Source of the DNA: Dysgonamonadaceae bacterium
GTDB lineage: Bacteria; Bacteroidota; Bacteroidia; Bacteroidales; Dysgonomonadaceae
Direction of reading: 5' to 3'
Assembly (NCBI GenBank): GCA_031254645.1
Contig: JAIRUA010000028.1
Coordinates: 124,001 to 188,000, forward strand
Length of the DNA stretch: 64,000 nucleotides
Shown here piece after piece: positions 51,192-59,587 of this stretch. Within the stretch, counting starts at the first letter, position 1. Every line of letters begins with the position of its first letter. The notes beneath the pieces were generated by a model. The model saw only the letters and a list, made by a program, of their open reading frames with translations. It made no database searches and was not told where the DNA came from. Both the position numbers and the translations under genes were made by a program.

Positions 51192-53981
51192 TTAAACTTT
51201 TTCATTACCCTCCAAAGCCCTCCGGTACATTTCCTCCTGCTCCGCTGCAATCCATAACCCCGGTTCAATATACAAACATCGTCCTTGTTCGGCTAAGAAT
51301 TCAAACCATTCTAACGGAATCGGCAATTCGCCGGCAATTAAGTCGCCTTCTATCATCAATAAGGTGTGCAGTTCGCGTGCGTTTTCGGGTAGTTTTTGGC
51401 GTTCGGAAAGGCGTTCTAATTGTTTTGGGTTGGGTTTTAATGCGTTGGACGTATTCAATACGTTATCAACCGATTCTTTCACAACCGAAAGCACATTGTC
51501 GGTAACCGGTATGTAATTGTACACTTCTTCGGCTTCCATTTTTCGGCGCAAGGGCAAAGACATCGGCGAAGGTTCGTTTTGATATAGTTCGCGCACTTGT
51601 ACCGTGTTTTTCTGAATATCAGTGAGTAGTGTTTCCAAACCGAACAAATCCCAGTGGTCTTCCAAACATTCGCGTTTTGTTTCGCGAATAAGTGGGTGTT
51701 CGGCGTGGTGAATCGCGCCGTCAAGCATTTCGTTGGCGCGCAAGCGTTGAATCCACAGCGGATTTCGACGATTTTGGCGCACGCCCATCATTAACGCGCG
51801 ACCCGCATTGTGGCGAAAAGTGATATTAAACAACGGTGTACCGGGCAAAGCGGCTTCGAGAATGGCTTTGGCGGTTTCGGGACGAATGGCGCGTAACAAT
51901 CCTTCGGGTAATGTTTGTTCTTCGCCGCGTGCGGTGAGCAGAATGCCGTCATCGTCATCGTAAGTATCTACATCCATTCCAGTGAGGTTTTTGGCGATGA
52001 GTGCGAGCAAGATAGCCAAAGGGGAATTGACCTGCCGTCCGTAAACGGAGTGGATCATTATTTGATACAGACCGATTTCGTCGCGAAAATGTTCGGCAAT
52101 CAGTGTGCGGTCATCGGGCAACAGTTCGGTGGCTTCGAGTTGACGTTCGATAAAATCGGCAGTGTCTTTGGCGGCGCTTTTGTCGAGTCCTTTTGCTTCG
52201 AGCGCCGGTAAGAGATTTCCGCTGTGCGCCGCTTCGGTGAGTTCGCGCATTTGGCGACCGAAAGAAAGTCCGGTTTGCAGTTTTCGTCCCACGCCACCGT
52301 ACCGCCACCACGAGGGGCGCGCACCTTCGGGCGAAGCGGGTGCAACGGTAACAGTATCTTTGTTAATATTTGTGATTCGCCACGCAAACGAGCCGAGCAT
52401 AAACTTGAATCCGACGCGCTGTTCGATGACAAATTCTTCGTCTAAGTCGCCCACTTTCACACCCGATTCGGTTTTGGCGGCGTACAGTCCCATATCGGGA
52501 ATGGTGCCGGGCGACGAAACGGCAAGCATTCGGCTGTAATTATCGCCTTCAACGTGCTCATTAATACGGTCGTAGTGCAGACGTGGACGAACGGGCACAT
52601 CGCGTTGGTGTTCGTAATCGCCCGCCAACATTTCCAAAATATTGCAAACGTCTTCTTTGGAAGTTTCGCGAAACGGATAGGCGCGAGGAAGTAAATCCAT
52701 CACTTCTTCCACCGAATAATCTTTTACAGTTGCCATTGATACCAAATGCTGTGCCAACACATCAAAACACAAACGCGGCGGCTTTGAACGTTCAATTCCG
52801 CCCTCGCGAGCGGTTTGAGCAGTGAGGGCACAATATAGATTTTCGGATACAGTGCGCGGAAAAATCGACATCAAACTGAGCCGTCCAGGATTGTGTCCGG
52901 CGCGTCCGAGCCGTTGCATGACGCTCGAAATGGAAAAAGGACAGGAAATTTGCAATACCTTGTCGATATCGCCCACATCTATGCCGAGTTCCATTGAAGA
53001 AGTGGCAACGAGCAGGCGCAGTTTTCCGGCTCTTAAATCGTTTTCCACTTCAAAACGGAGTTCTTTGGAAACACTGCCGTGGTGGGTGCGGGCAAAGCCT
53101 TCGCCTGCGAGTTTGTTAATATGCCAAGCAAGTTGCTCAGTCATCAAACGCCCTTCGGTAAAGGCAATTACGCTTCGTGCACCCTCGCAAGCTTCGATTA
53201 CTTTTCGGGCAATTTCCACCCAAATAGTACCATTGGGCAACGCGCCGTGTTCGGGAAAAGGATTTTCGATTCTGATTTCGAAATCTTTGTGCATCGCGGG
53301 TGCTACGATTTGTACAGAGTCTTTTCCGTTCGACAAATAGTCTGCCGATAAACTCAATGGTTGAATGGTGGCGGAAATGCCCACGCGTTGTAACGGACTG
53401 CCACACAGTGCATCTAATCGCGCAAGCGAAAACATTAAATGGGCACCGCGTTTGGTGTCAATCATCGCGTGCAGTTCATCTATGATAATGGCGCGCGTGG
53501 TTTTTAGCATTTTTTGTCCCGATTTGGAGGTGAGCAATAAATAGAGCGATTCGGGCGTGGTAATGAGAATGTGTGGCGGTTTTTTTGCCATTTTTGTACG
53601 GTCAGCAGTGGACGTGTCGCCAGTGCGAATGGCGGTGGTAATCGGGGAAATCATGCCACATTCGGTAGCAATGCCGTTTAATGGTCGGTAGAGATTTTCG
53701 CGAATATCGCCTGCAAGGGATTTCAGGGGCGAAATGTAAATCAATTGTAATTCAGGCTCTAATGTGCCTTCGCGGGCTTGTGTCATCATTTGGTCGATAA
53801 ATACCAAAAAGGCGGAAAGGGTTTTGCCTGTTCCCGTGGGTGCGGAAACCAACACGTCGCTGCAGGACGCAATGGCAGACCACGCTTCGTTTTGCACGGC
53901 GGTGGGTTTGCCTAATGTGCGCTCGAACCATTTAACGGTGTGTGCGGTGAATAGTTTTTTATATGGCTTGGGAGATTTCAT
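51192..53981 (-). CDS. lhr: Lhr-type helicase, N-terminal part (split gene)
   Basis: A 929-residue SF2 helicase core with motif I SAPTGTGKT, motif II DELH, motif III SAT, motif VI QRLGRAGHNPG, and the DEAD/H-associated region that follows. Full-length Lhr is about 1400-1550 residues; this chain stops after LEGNEKV, before the winged-helix C-terminal domains, which are found downstream at 48555-50045. Together they give about 1425 residues. Lhr proteins are 3'-5' DNA/RNA:DNA translocases linked to DNA repair. The first gene carries all helicase residues, so ATPase activity is possible alone. A -7 box is at 53990-53997. Confidence 0.85.
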   Translation of the reverse strand: MKSPKPYKKLFTAHTVKWFERTLGKPTAVQNEAWSAIASCSDVLVSAPTGTGKTLSAFLVFIDQMMTQAREGTLEPELQLIYISPLKSLAGDIRENLYRPLNGIATECGMISPITTAIRTGDTSTADRTKMAKKPPHILITTPESLYLLLTSKSGQKMLKTTRAIIIDELHAMIDTKRGAHLMFSLARLDALCGSPLQRVGISATIQPLSLSADYLSNGKDSVQIVAPAMHKDFEIRIENPFPEHGALPNGTIWVEIARKVIEACEGARSVIAFTEGRLMTEQLAWHINKLAGEGFARTHHGSVSKELRFEVENDLRAGKLRLLVATSSMELGIDVGDIDKVLQISCPFSISSVMQRLGRAGHNPGRLSLMSIFPRTVSENLYCALTAQTAREGGIERSKPPRLCFDVLAQHLVSMATVKDYSVEEVMDLLPRAYPFRETSKEDVCNILEMLAGDYEHQRDVPVRPRLHYDRINEHVEGDNYSRMLAVSSPGTIPDMGLYAAKTESGVKVGDLDEEFVIEQRVGFKFMLGSFAWRITNINKDTVTVAPASPEGARPSWWRYGGVGRKLQTGLSFGRQMRELTEAAHSGNLLPALEAKGLDKSAAKDTADFIERQLEATELLPDDRTLIAEHFRDEIGLYQIMIHSVYGRQVNSPLAILLALIAKNLTGMDVDTYDDDDGILLTARGEEQTLPEGLLRAIRPETAKAILEAALPGTPLFNITFRHNAGRALMMGVRQNRRNPLWIQRLRANEMLDGAIHHAEHPLIRETKRECLEDHWDLFGLETLLTDIQKNTVQVRELYQNEPSPMSLPLRRKMEAEEVYNYIPVTDNVLSVVKESVDNVLNTSNALKPNPKQLERLSERQKLPENARELHTLLMIEGDLIAGELPIPLEWFEFLAEQGRCLYIEPGLWIAAEQEEMYRRALEGNEKV

Positions 53982-53989
53982 AGGTTTTA

Positions 53990-53997
53990 CAAAGATA
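53990..53997 (-). promoter_or_regulatory. Candidate -7 box of lhr N-terminal part
   Basis: TATCTTTG on the minus strand, 9 bp upstream of the ATG at 53981, so the transcript would have a very short leader. Confidence 0.4.
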
Positions 53998-54043
53998 CGG
54001 GATTAAGTTGAGAAGAATTGCATAAAAAATCGACAAATTTCAT

Positions 54044-54853
54044 TTAATAATGAAGTATCCGCCCTTCATTATTCTCTTTATCAGCATAATAATCCAATTT
54101 TTCTTTTAAAAAAAGTGCCGGAGTTTCGCCTGCAAGCGATTTGAAATCGTTAATAAAATGGGTATGGTCATAATATCCGCAATTTTCGGCAATTTCGGTT
54201 AGGCTTTTGTGCGGATTGGTAATCAGGTATTTTTGTGCGTAATTGAAACGAAAAATTCGTGCAAGCACTTTGGGAGAAACGCCAATGTTGGTTTTAAAAC
54301 TTCGCTCCAATTGACGTTGACTAAGACACACTTCGTCAGCGAGTTCGGCAATGTCGAATTGTCCTTTTGCATGGTTGAGCAAATGAACAGCATGAATCAT
54401 TCGTGAGTCGGGATTGCGCAACTGCGGAAGTAGTTTTATCAAATATTGGTTGGTGTGCGCTATCATTCCGTCTATCGTTTGTAGCTCGGGCAATGTTTCG
54501 TAAAATGAGCGGTCGAACAGGGTATCGAGCACCGACAATTCTATCTCTTGATTGGTAAATTCACTAATTGGAATGTGCGTGAAAGCAGTAATGGCAACAG
54601 GTTTGAAGTAAATGCCGAACATTATCATTGCGCTTGATGAGTGTTCTACATCAATTGTTTTTGTCGATATTCCGAAAAGACTGTTGTATGCAATTCCTTT
54701 TGTTTTGTCGATGGTGAAAATAAGGTCAATTTCGCTATCACCGGGAAAAATTTGCGGTGTAATTTTTCCGGTTGAAAATTCTGTTGCCGACCAGTAGCCT
54801 CTTATCCAAGTGGATAGACGTGGGTCGGGGTTGTATTCTTGATAGTTGTACAT
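54044..54853 (-). CDS. AraC-family transcriptional regulator
   Basis: A 269-residue protein. The C-terminal 100 residues are an AraC-type double helix-turn-helix (DIAELADEVCLSQRQLERSF, then LTEIAENCGYYDHTHFINDF, then FKSLAGETPALFLKE). The N-terminal part (YQEYNPDPRLSTWIRGYWSA) matches the beta-rich ligand-binding domain common in Bacteroidota AraC proteins (DUF6597-like). It should be a DNA-binding regulator; the ligand is unknown. A strong 10-bp stem lies in its leader at 54869-54893, and the -7 box is at 54903-54910. It is next to lhr but has its own promoter. Confidence 0.85.
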   Translation of the reverse strand: MYNYQEYNPDPRLSTWIRGYWSATEFSTGKITPQIFPGDSEIDLIFTIDKTKGIAYNSLFGISTKTIDVEHSSSAMIMFGIYFKPVAITAFTHIPISEFTNQEIELSVLDTLFDRSFYETLPELQTIDGMIAHTNQYLIKLLPQLRNPDSRMIHAVHLLNHAKGQFDIAELADEVCLSQRQLERSFKTNIGVSPKVLARIFRFNYAQKYLITNPHKSLTEIAENCGYYDHTHFINDFKSLAGETPALFLKEKLDYYADKENNEGRILHY

Positions 54854-54868
54854 ATATTTTTTACCCCA

Positions 54869-54893
54869 AACCCCTAAAGGGGATTTAGGGGTT
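54869..54893. repeat. Stem-loop in AraC gene leader
   Basis: AACCCCTAAA (54869-54878) and TTTAGGGGTT (54884-54893) form a perfect 10-bp stem with a 5-base loop, 16 bp upstream of the ATG and between -7 box and start codon. CCCCTAAAGGGG within it is also self-complementary. Confidence 0.65.
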
Positions 54894-54902
54894 ATTCTTC
54901 TG

Positions 54903-54910
54903 CAAAGATA
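54903..54910 (-). promoter_or_regulatory. Candidate -7 box of AraC gene
   Basis: TATCTTTG on the minus strand, 50 bp upstream of the ATG at 54853. Confidence 0.45.
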
Positions 54911-54965
54911 ATGCCGAATTATGACAACAGTATGTCAGTAGAAAAAATTATTTTCTACTCAATCT

Positions 54966-56333
54966 TCACACGTGCGGCAACGTTACAACAAATGTCGTGC
55001 CTTTTCCTTTACTCGATTGAATTTCTATTTTCCCATTGTGCAACAACAAAATACGATTCACCAACGCCATACCGATTCCGTACCCTTGCACTTGCTCTTT
55101 ATTTTCGCCGCGATAAAATGGGGTGAATATTTTTTCAATTTCGTTTTCGGTCATTCCAATACCGTTGTCGGAAAAGCGAATAACGGAATTGTCGCCGCAA
55201 GCGGATATACTAATGGTTGAGATCTTGTTTGCTGAGAATTTGCAGTTATTTTCAATCAAATTGATGAACGCCGTTTTGAGTAAATATTCGTTACCGAAAA
55301 CGGTGATTTGTTTTTCGTCGTCGATTTCTTCGTTAAAAATCAGTTCTACTTTGAAATTTTTGTGATTTTTCGTCACTGTGTCGCGAGCGTTGAGAAGCGC
55401 TTCGTCGAGGCGGACTTCGTCTTTAGCAATTTTTGCCGTGCTGTAGCCGGTGCGGGCGAGGTCGAGCAAACCTTTCGAAAGGCGTTCCATTCGGCGGGCA
55501 TCGCTCAACACATTTTCCATTATTTTGGTGTATTCTTGTGGCGTATGTTCGTAGCGCAGAGCGAGTTCAATATCGGCAATGATGGCTGCCAAAGGAGTGC
55601 GAAGTTCGTGGGAAATATTGCTGACGAACATTTTTTGCGAATCGTACGATTTTTCAAGACGATTGAGCATTTCGTTGAATGTTTCTGCTAAAATGCTCAA
55701 TTCGTCTTGTTTACTGTTCACTATAAGTCGTACATCGGGATTAAAATCGGAAATATGTTCTACTTCGTTGATAATTTTTGCAACGGGCGAAAGTGCTGCA
55801 CGAGCCAAAAAATATCCTGATGGAATAATAATCAAAATCCCGATTAACCATAAAGCAATCAGCAGAATTGCGAGCGTTCTTTGTCGGGCAAATCCGTGTC
55901 CGTCGAAAGCAGCAGCCGTAACGAAAAAATCTTCGTTACCAATCGTATATATAAACGCAACTGCCTGATATTTACCTTCGTGGAATTGCAGCAAACCGGA
56001 AATACGTGCTTGTGTCAGCATTTCGGGCGTTTCTTTGACAATGTCTATATCTACCGCATCGTGATATAAGAGGTTGAAATTCATATCGTAAACCGCTACT
56101 TCTACTTCGTTGATAAACTCACGATTATTGCGGTAAATAGATTGTAGAATAGTTGCGTCTATTTCGCCTTCCACTGCCAAATTCAACTTCGTTACGCCTT
56201 CTGCCCTGAGTGTACGAAAAAATTCTTTCTCGCGATTTTGCTCCGAAAACAGGTAAACGAATACGACAAACAGCGTGAAAACGAGTGCTGTAACCAACGA
56301 ATATCGAAGTGTGAGTTTTGTTCTAATCTTCAT
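54966..56333 (-). CDS. Sensor histidine kinase
   Basis: The ATG at 56333 gives MKIRTKLTLRYSLVT; an ATG eight codons upstream lies inside the regulator gene and is less likely. The 455-residue kinase has one helix at each end of a periplasmic sensor domain (about 10-32 and 150-175), a HAMP region, HisKA with phosphoacceptor His242 (SNISHELRTPL), and the HATPase boxes NLIENNCKFS, FSDNGIGM and GYGIGMALV. It overlaps the response regulator stop by 11 bp. The signal is unknown. Resemblance to CusS-type kinases suggests a metal or envelope signal, but the RND operon is 13 kb away. Confidence 0.9.
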   Translation of the reverse strand: MKIRTKLTLRYSLVTALVFTLFVVFVYLFSEQNREKEFFRTLRAEGVTKLNLAVEGEIDATILQSIYRNNREFINEVEVAVYDMNFNLLYHDAVDIDIVKETPEMLTQARISGLLQFHEGKYQAVAFIYTIGNEDFFVTAAAFDGHGFARQRTLAILLIALWLIGILIIIPSGYFLARAALSPVAKIINEVEHISDFNPDVRLIVNSKQDELSILAETFNEMLNRLEKSYDSQKMFVSNISHELRTPLAAIIADIELALRYEHTPQEYTKIMENVLSDARRMERLSKGLLDLARTGYSTAKIAKDEVRLDEALLNARDTVTKNHKNFKVELIFNEEIDDEKQITVFGNEYLLKTAFINLIENNCKFSANKISTISISACGDNSVIRFSDNGIGMTENEIEKIFTPFYRGENKEQVQGYGIGMALVNRILLLHNGKIEIQSSKGKGTTFVVTLPHV

Positions 56334-57015
56334 TTTTCGATTGAAAGATAAAACCAATTCCGGGCTTAGTATGAATTAATTTTACGGCAAAATCGCGGTC
56401 GATTTTTTTACGAAGATAATTAATATATACGTCAATAAAATTCGTGCCTGTTTCAAAATGGGTATTCCATACTTTTTGCGCAATTTCTTGACGTGTCAAA
56501 ATTCGCTGCGGATTGCGCAGCATATATAATAGGAGATTAAATTCACGTGGAGTGAGTTTAATTTCTTGTCCGTTTCGTGTAACGGTTTGCGTTCGCAAAT
56601 CGATTTCTAAATCGTTGTAACGCAGGGAATCAGCTTGTTGCTCATCGGTTACCGACTGTCGTTTCAACAAAAGCTTTATTCGTACTTCGAGTTCACGCAT
56701 ATCGAAGGGTTTCACCATATAATCGTTGGCGCCCGAATCGAAACCGACTAATTTGTCATCGATTTCACCCAAAGCGGTAAGCATCAAAATGGGAATCTTA
56801 CTGTCGGTTTTGCGAATTTCTTTGCATACGCCGAAACCGTCAATTTTTGGCAGCATAATGTCGCAAATAACCAAATCGCACTTCTCGGATTGGAAAAGTT
56901 TTAATCCCATTTCACCGTCCGTTGCCGATAAAACAGTGAATCCTGCGCCTTCCAAACCTCGTTTTAATATATCGGCAACGCGACGGTCGTCTTCTATGAC
57001 TAATAAATTATTCAT
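56323..57015 (-). CDS. OmpR-family response regulator
   Basis: A 230-residue protein with a receiver domain (acidic pocket Glu8-Asp9-Asp10, phosphoacceptor Asp52 in VICDIMLP, Lys in MVKPFD) and a C-terminal winged-helix (about 135-228; LTPREFNLLLYMLRNP, then NTHFETGTNFIDVYINYLRK, then KPGIGFIF). It is phosphorylated by the kinase encoded next and binds direct-repeat DNA. Gene order regulator-kinase with overlap is standard. A TATTTTTG box at 57021-57028 (minus) is only 6 bp upstream of the ATG, so the transcript may be almost leaderless. Confidence 0.9.
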   Translation of the reverse strand: MNNLLVIEDDRRVADILKRGLEGAGFTVLSATDGEMGLKLFQSEKCDLVICDIMLPKIDGFGVCKEIRKTDSKIPILMLTALGEIDDKLVGFDSGANDYMVKPFDMRELEVRIKLLLKRQSVTDEQQADSLRYNDLEIDLRTQTVTRNGQEIKLTPREFNLLLYMLRNPQRILTRQEIAQKVWNTHFETGTNFIDVYINYLRKKIDRDFAVKLIHTKPGIGFIFQSKNED

Positions 57016-57020
57016 CGGTG

Positions 57021-57028
57021 CAAAAATA
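57021..57028 (-). promoter_or_regulatory. Candidate -7 box of response regulator gene
   Basis: TATTTTTG on the minus strand, immediately upstream of the ATG at 57015. It may imply a very short leader, or coincidence in AT-rich DNA. Confidence 0.35.
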
Positions 57029-57074
57029 CGTTTTTCTGTTTAATTTGATGCGAAAATTAGAAATTGTTTGCTAT

Positions 57075-58325
57075 TTATCTTTCCCCTTTTATCAACAGAA
57101 AATTGGCAATCCACTGAAAAACGACAAAACCAATGATAAAAACCAACGGCATCGGTCCCCATATCTGTCCCGTCAAAAACGTTTGTACAATAGACGCGAT
57201 GCCCACAAATGTCAAAACGTAAGCAAAAATCAGCAGAAAATTCTTGCGTTTCGACGGCGAAAACATCGTGCTGCAAGGCACCATCATTGCAAATCCGAAA
57301 ACGGCGATGGTCAGAAACTTCACATCGGACATTATGAAATAGAGTAATAAGCCGATGAAAAATATCCCCAAACTTCCGGCGACAAAATTAGAACTCATTT
57401 TTTCTTTTTTGTTCAACAAAACCTGTCCGTATCGGTTGAATCGCAGGAACAGATTGCTTATCGGGGTAATTATCCATGTGGAAAATGCGATGAAAACAAG
57501 CAGGAAAATTATTGGCGTAAGAAAAGGTCGGAATGCTTCGTTGTGGTCGGCAATTTGATTTAACAACATAACAATCACGTAAAAAGCGATAATAAAGCCC
57601 CACTGAAATTTGGCAGTACTTTTGTTCATAAAAAAAGCGTATTTCAAAAAAGCACGATAGACCGGACTTGTCGATTTTAAGGCTTCGAGCATACCTGCTT
57701 GGGCATAATCGGAATGTGGGTCGTTTTTCAACGCTTCTTTGAAATGATTCAACGCCTTTTTGTGGTCGCCTTTTTCCAATAGCCCCCAACCATAATTGGC
57801 GTGTGTGTAAGCATTGTTGGGGTCTTCGCGAAGAGCGTTTTCGATAGTAGCAAATGCTTCTTCACTTCTGTTGAGTTTGTTTAATGCGGTGCTTCTGACG
57901 TTTAATGCGGTCAGGTTTTCGGCATCAATTTCCAATGCTTTGTTGGCGTTTTCGAGTGCTTCTTCAAATTGGTTATTTTCTATACTGATGTACGCTAATA
58001 TGGAAAAATAAGCTGCATCATAAGGATTTAATCGAATGGCTTCGTGGATATATTTTTCTGCTTCGCCGCGTTTATTTTGCAATAGGCGGATGCGCGATTT
58101 GGTAAAAAATAGTTGTGAAACATTTGGTGCTATCTGCATAGCGCTGTCGATAAAAAGATTTGCTTCATCCAACTTGTTGCGTTGAAGGTTTACTTCTGCA
58201 AGCAAATCCAAAACCCAAAAATCGTTGGGATTTTCTGCGAGCATATCGGTCAGAAGCTTTTCGGCTTCGTTGAGTTTGTTTTGTTGAATTAGAATGTCAA
58301 CTTTTGATAAATTGTTGTATCCCAT
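57075..58325 (-). CDS. TPR protein with C-terminal membrane domain, paralogue A
   Basis: A 416-residue protein: about six TPR units in residues 1-215 (for example LAEVNLQRNKLDEANLFIDS, GLLEKGDHKKALNHFKEALK) followed by a membrane domain with about six helices (WGFIIAFYVIVMLLNQIA, FLLVFIAFSTWIITPISNLF, FLTIAVFGFAMMVPCSTMFS, and two near the end). The TPR part should face the cytoplasm and bind partners. It is last in an operon with a paralogue and an AAA ATPase. Function unknown. Confidence 0.75.
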   Translation of the reverse strand: MGYNNLSKVDILIQQNKLNEAEKLLTDMLAENPNDFWVLDLLAEVNLQRNKLDEANLFIDSAMQIAPNVSQLFFTKSRIRLLQNKRGEAEKYIHEAIRLNPYDAAYFSILAYISIENNQFEEALENANKALEIDAENLTALNVRSTALNKLNRSEEAFATIENALREDPNNAYTHANYGWGLLEKGDHKKALNHFKEALKNDPHSDYAQAGMLEALKSTSPVYRAFLKYAFFMNKSTAKFQWGFIIAFYVIVMLLNQIADHNEAFRPFLTPIIFLLVFIAFSTWIITPISNLFLRFNRYGQVLLNKKEKMSSNFVAGSLGIFFIGLLLYFIMSDVKFLTIAVFGFAMMVPCSTMFSPSKRKNFLLIFAYVLTFVGIASIVQTFLTGQIWGPMPLVFIIGFVVFQWIANFLLIKGER

Positions 58326-58353
58326 TTTGCTGTGTTTTAGTTATTGTCTTTTA

Positions 58354-59583
58354 TTACCCACCTTTTTTCTTCGGCAAAGAATTAATAATCCATTGAGAAA
58401 ATAAAAAAGTTACGGCAAAAATGGCTGTCGCCTCATTAAACATCTGTCTTGTTCGGAAAGTTACGCCGATTGAAGCGATACCCAAAACAACTGTCAAAAC
58501 CACAGCTATGTATATAAACGAAGAGGTTTTCAACGGCAAAAACATTGTGCTGAAAGGCAACATCATTACAAATCCAAAAACGGCAATAGTCAAAAATCTC
58601 ACATCAGACTGCACGAAATAGAGCACCAAGCCAACAATAAATACGCCCAAGCTTGCCTCGACAAAACTTGAACTTATTTTCTCTTTTTTGCTGAGCAACA
58701 TTTGTCCATACCGGTTAAATCGCAAAAATAAATTACCTATTGGAGTAATAATCAACGCAGAAAATATTCCCAAAGCCAAAGGCACAATTAATAGAATAAT
58801 GATGGGTAGAAATTCCCCATCAGTAAATCCATTAAGCATTAAGAGAACAAAGAAGAATACGACACCGATTACAACGCCCTCGCCCATATAAGAAATACAG
58901 TTTGATAAAAGCCGATAAATCGGATTTCTTTCTCTCAACACCTGTAACATTCCCATCCGGGCAAATTCAGAATACGGATCGATTCTTAGTGCCTCTTTGA
59001 AATGCTCGAACGCTTTTTTGTAATTTCCTTTTTTCATTAGTCCCCAACCGTAATTGGCTTGTGTATAGGCATCGTTTGGATTTTCGCGTAGTGCTATCTC
59101 AATATTTTTCAATGCGTCTTTGTTTTCGTGCAGCTCTCTCAGAGACGTACCTCTAATGTTCAATGCTGTCAAATGATTAGGGGCAATTTCCAACGCTTTG
59201 TTTGCATATTTGATTGCGTGCTCAAATTCCCCGATCATCATTTTGATGTTCCCCAACTCTGCAAAAAATTCAGGTTCGTATGGATTTAGTCGAATGGCTT
59301 CATTAATCTGTTTTTCGGCTTCACTAAGATCATCCTGTTTTTCGGCGATGCGCGATTTGATGTAAAATAAGACCGAATCATTGGGCGACAGCGCCAATGC
59401 GCTGTTAGCCAAATCACTTGCAGTATGCAAGTTGTTTTGTTGATAATTTACTTCTGCAAGCCAAGTCAAAGCACTAATATCGTTCGGGTTTTCTGCAAGT
59501 GCATCGGCTAGCTGCTTTTTGGCATCATCATATCTTTTTTGCCCAACGAGTACGATAATCATTTGCAGCTTTTTGACTTCCAT
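58354..59583 (-). CDS. TPR protein with C-terminal membrane domain, paralogue B
   Basis: A 409-residue protein of the same layout as 57075-58325, about half identical by eye (ANYGWGL, NHFKEAL-type units, PIGNLFLRFNRYGQMLLSKK, then LTIAVFGFVMMLPFSTMF). It begins with MEVKKLQMIIVLVGQKRYDD. The duplicate suggests a heteromeric or specialised membrane pair. It is 4 bp after the AAA ATPase gene stop and 28 bp before its paralogue. Function unknown; a role as adaptor or substrate-delivery partner of the ATPase is a guess from the operon. Confidence 0.75.
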   Translation of the reverse strand: MEVKKLQMIIVLVGQKRYDDAKKQLADALAENPNDISALTWLAEVNYQQNNLHTASDLANSALALSPNDSVLFYIKSRIAEKQDDLSEAEKQINEAIRLNPYEPEFFAELGNIKMMIGEFEHAIKYANKALEIAPNHLTALNIRGTSLRELHENKDALKNIEIALRENPNDAYTQANYGWGLMKKGNYKKAFEHFKEALRIDPYSEFARMGMLQVLRERNPIYRLLSNCISYMGEGVVIGVVFFFVLLMLNGFTDGEFLPIIILLIVPLALGIFSALIITPIGNLFLRFNRYGQMLLSKKEKISSSFVEASLGVFIVGLVLYFVQSDVRFLTIAVFGFVMMLPFSTMFLPLKTSSFIYIAVVLTVVLGIASIGVTFRTRQMFNEATAIFAVTFLFSQWIINSLPKKKGG

Positions 59584-59587
59584 TTTA

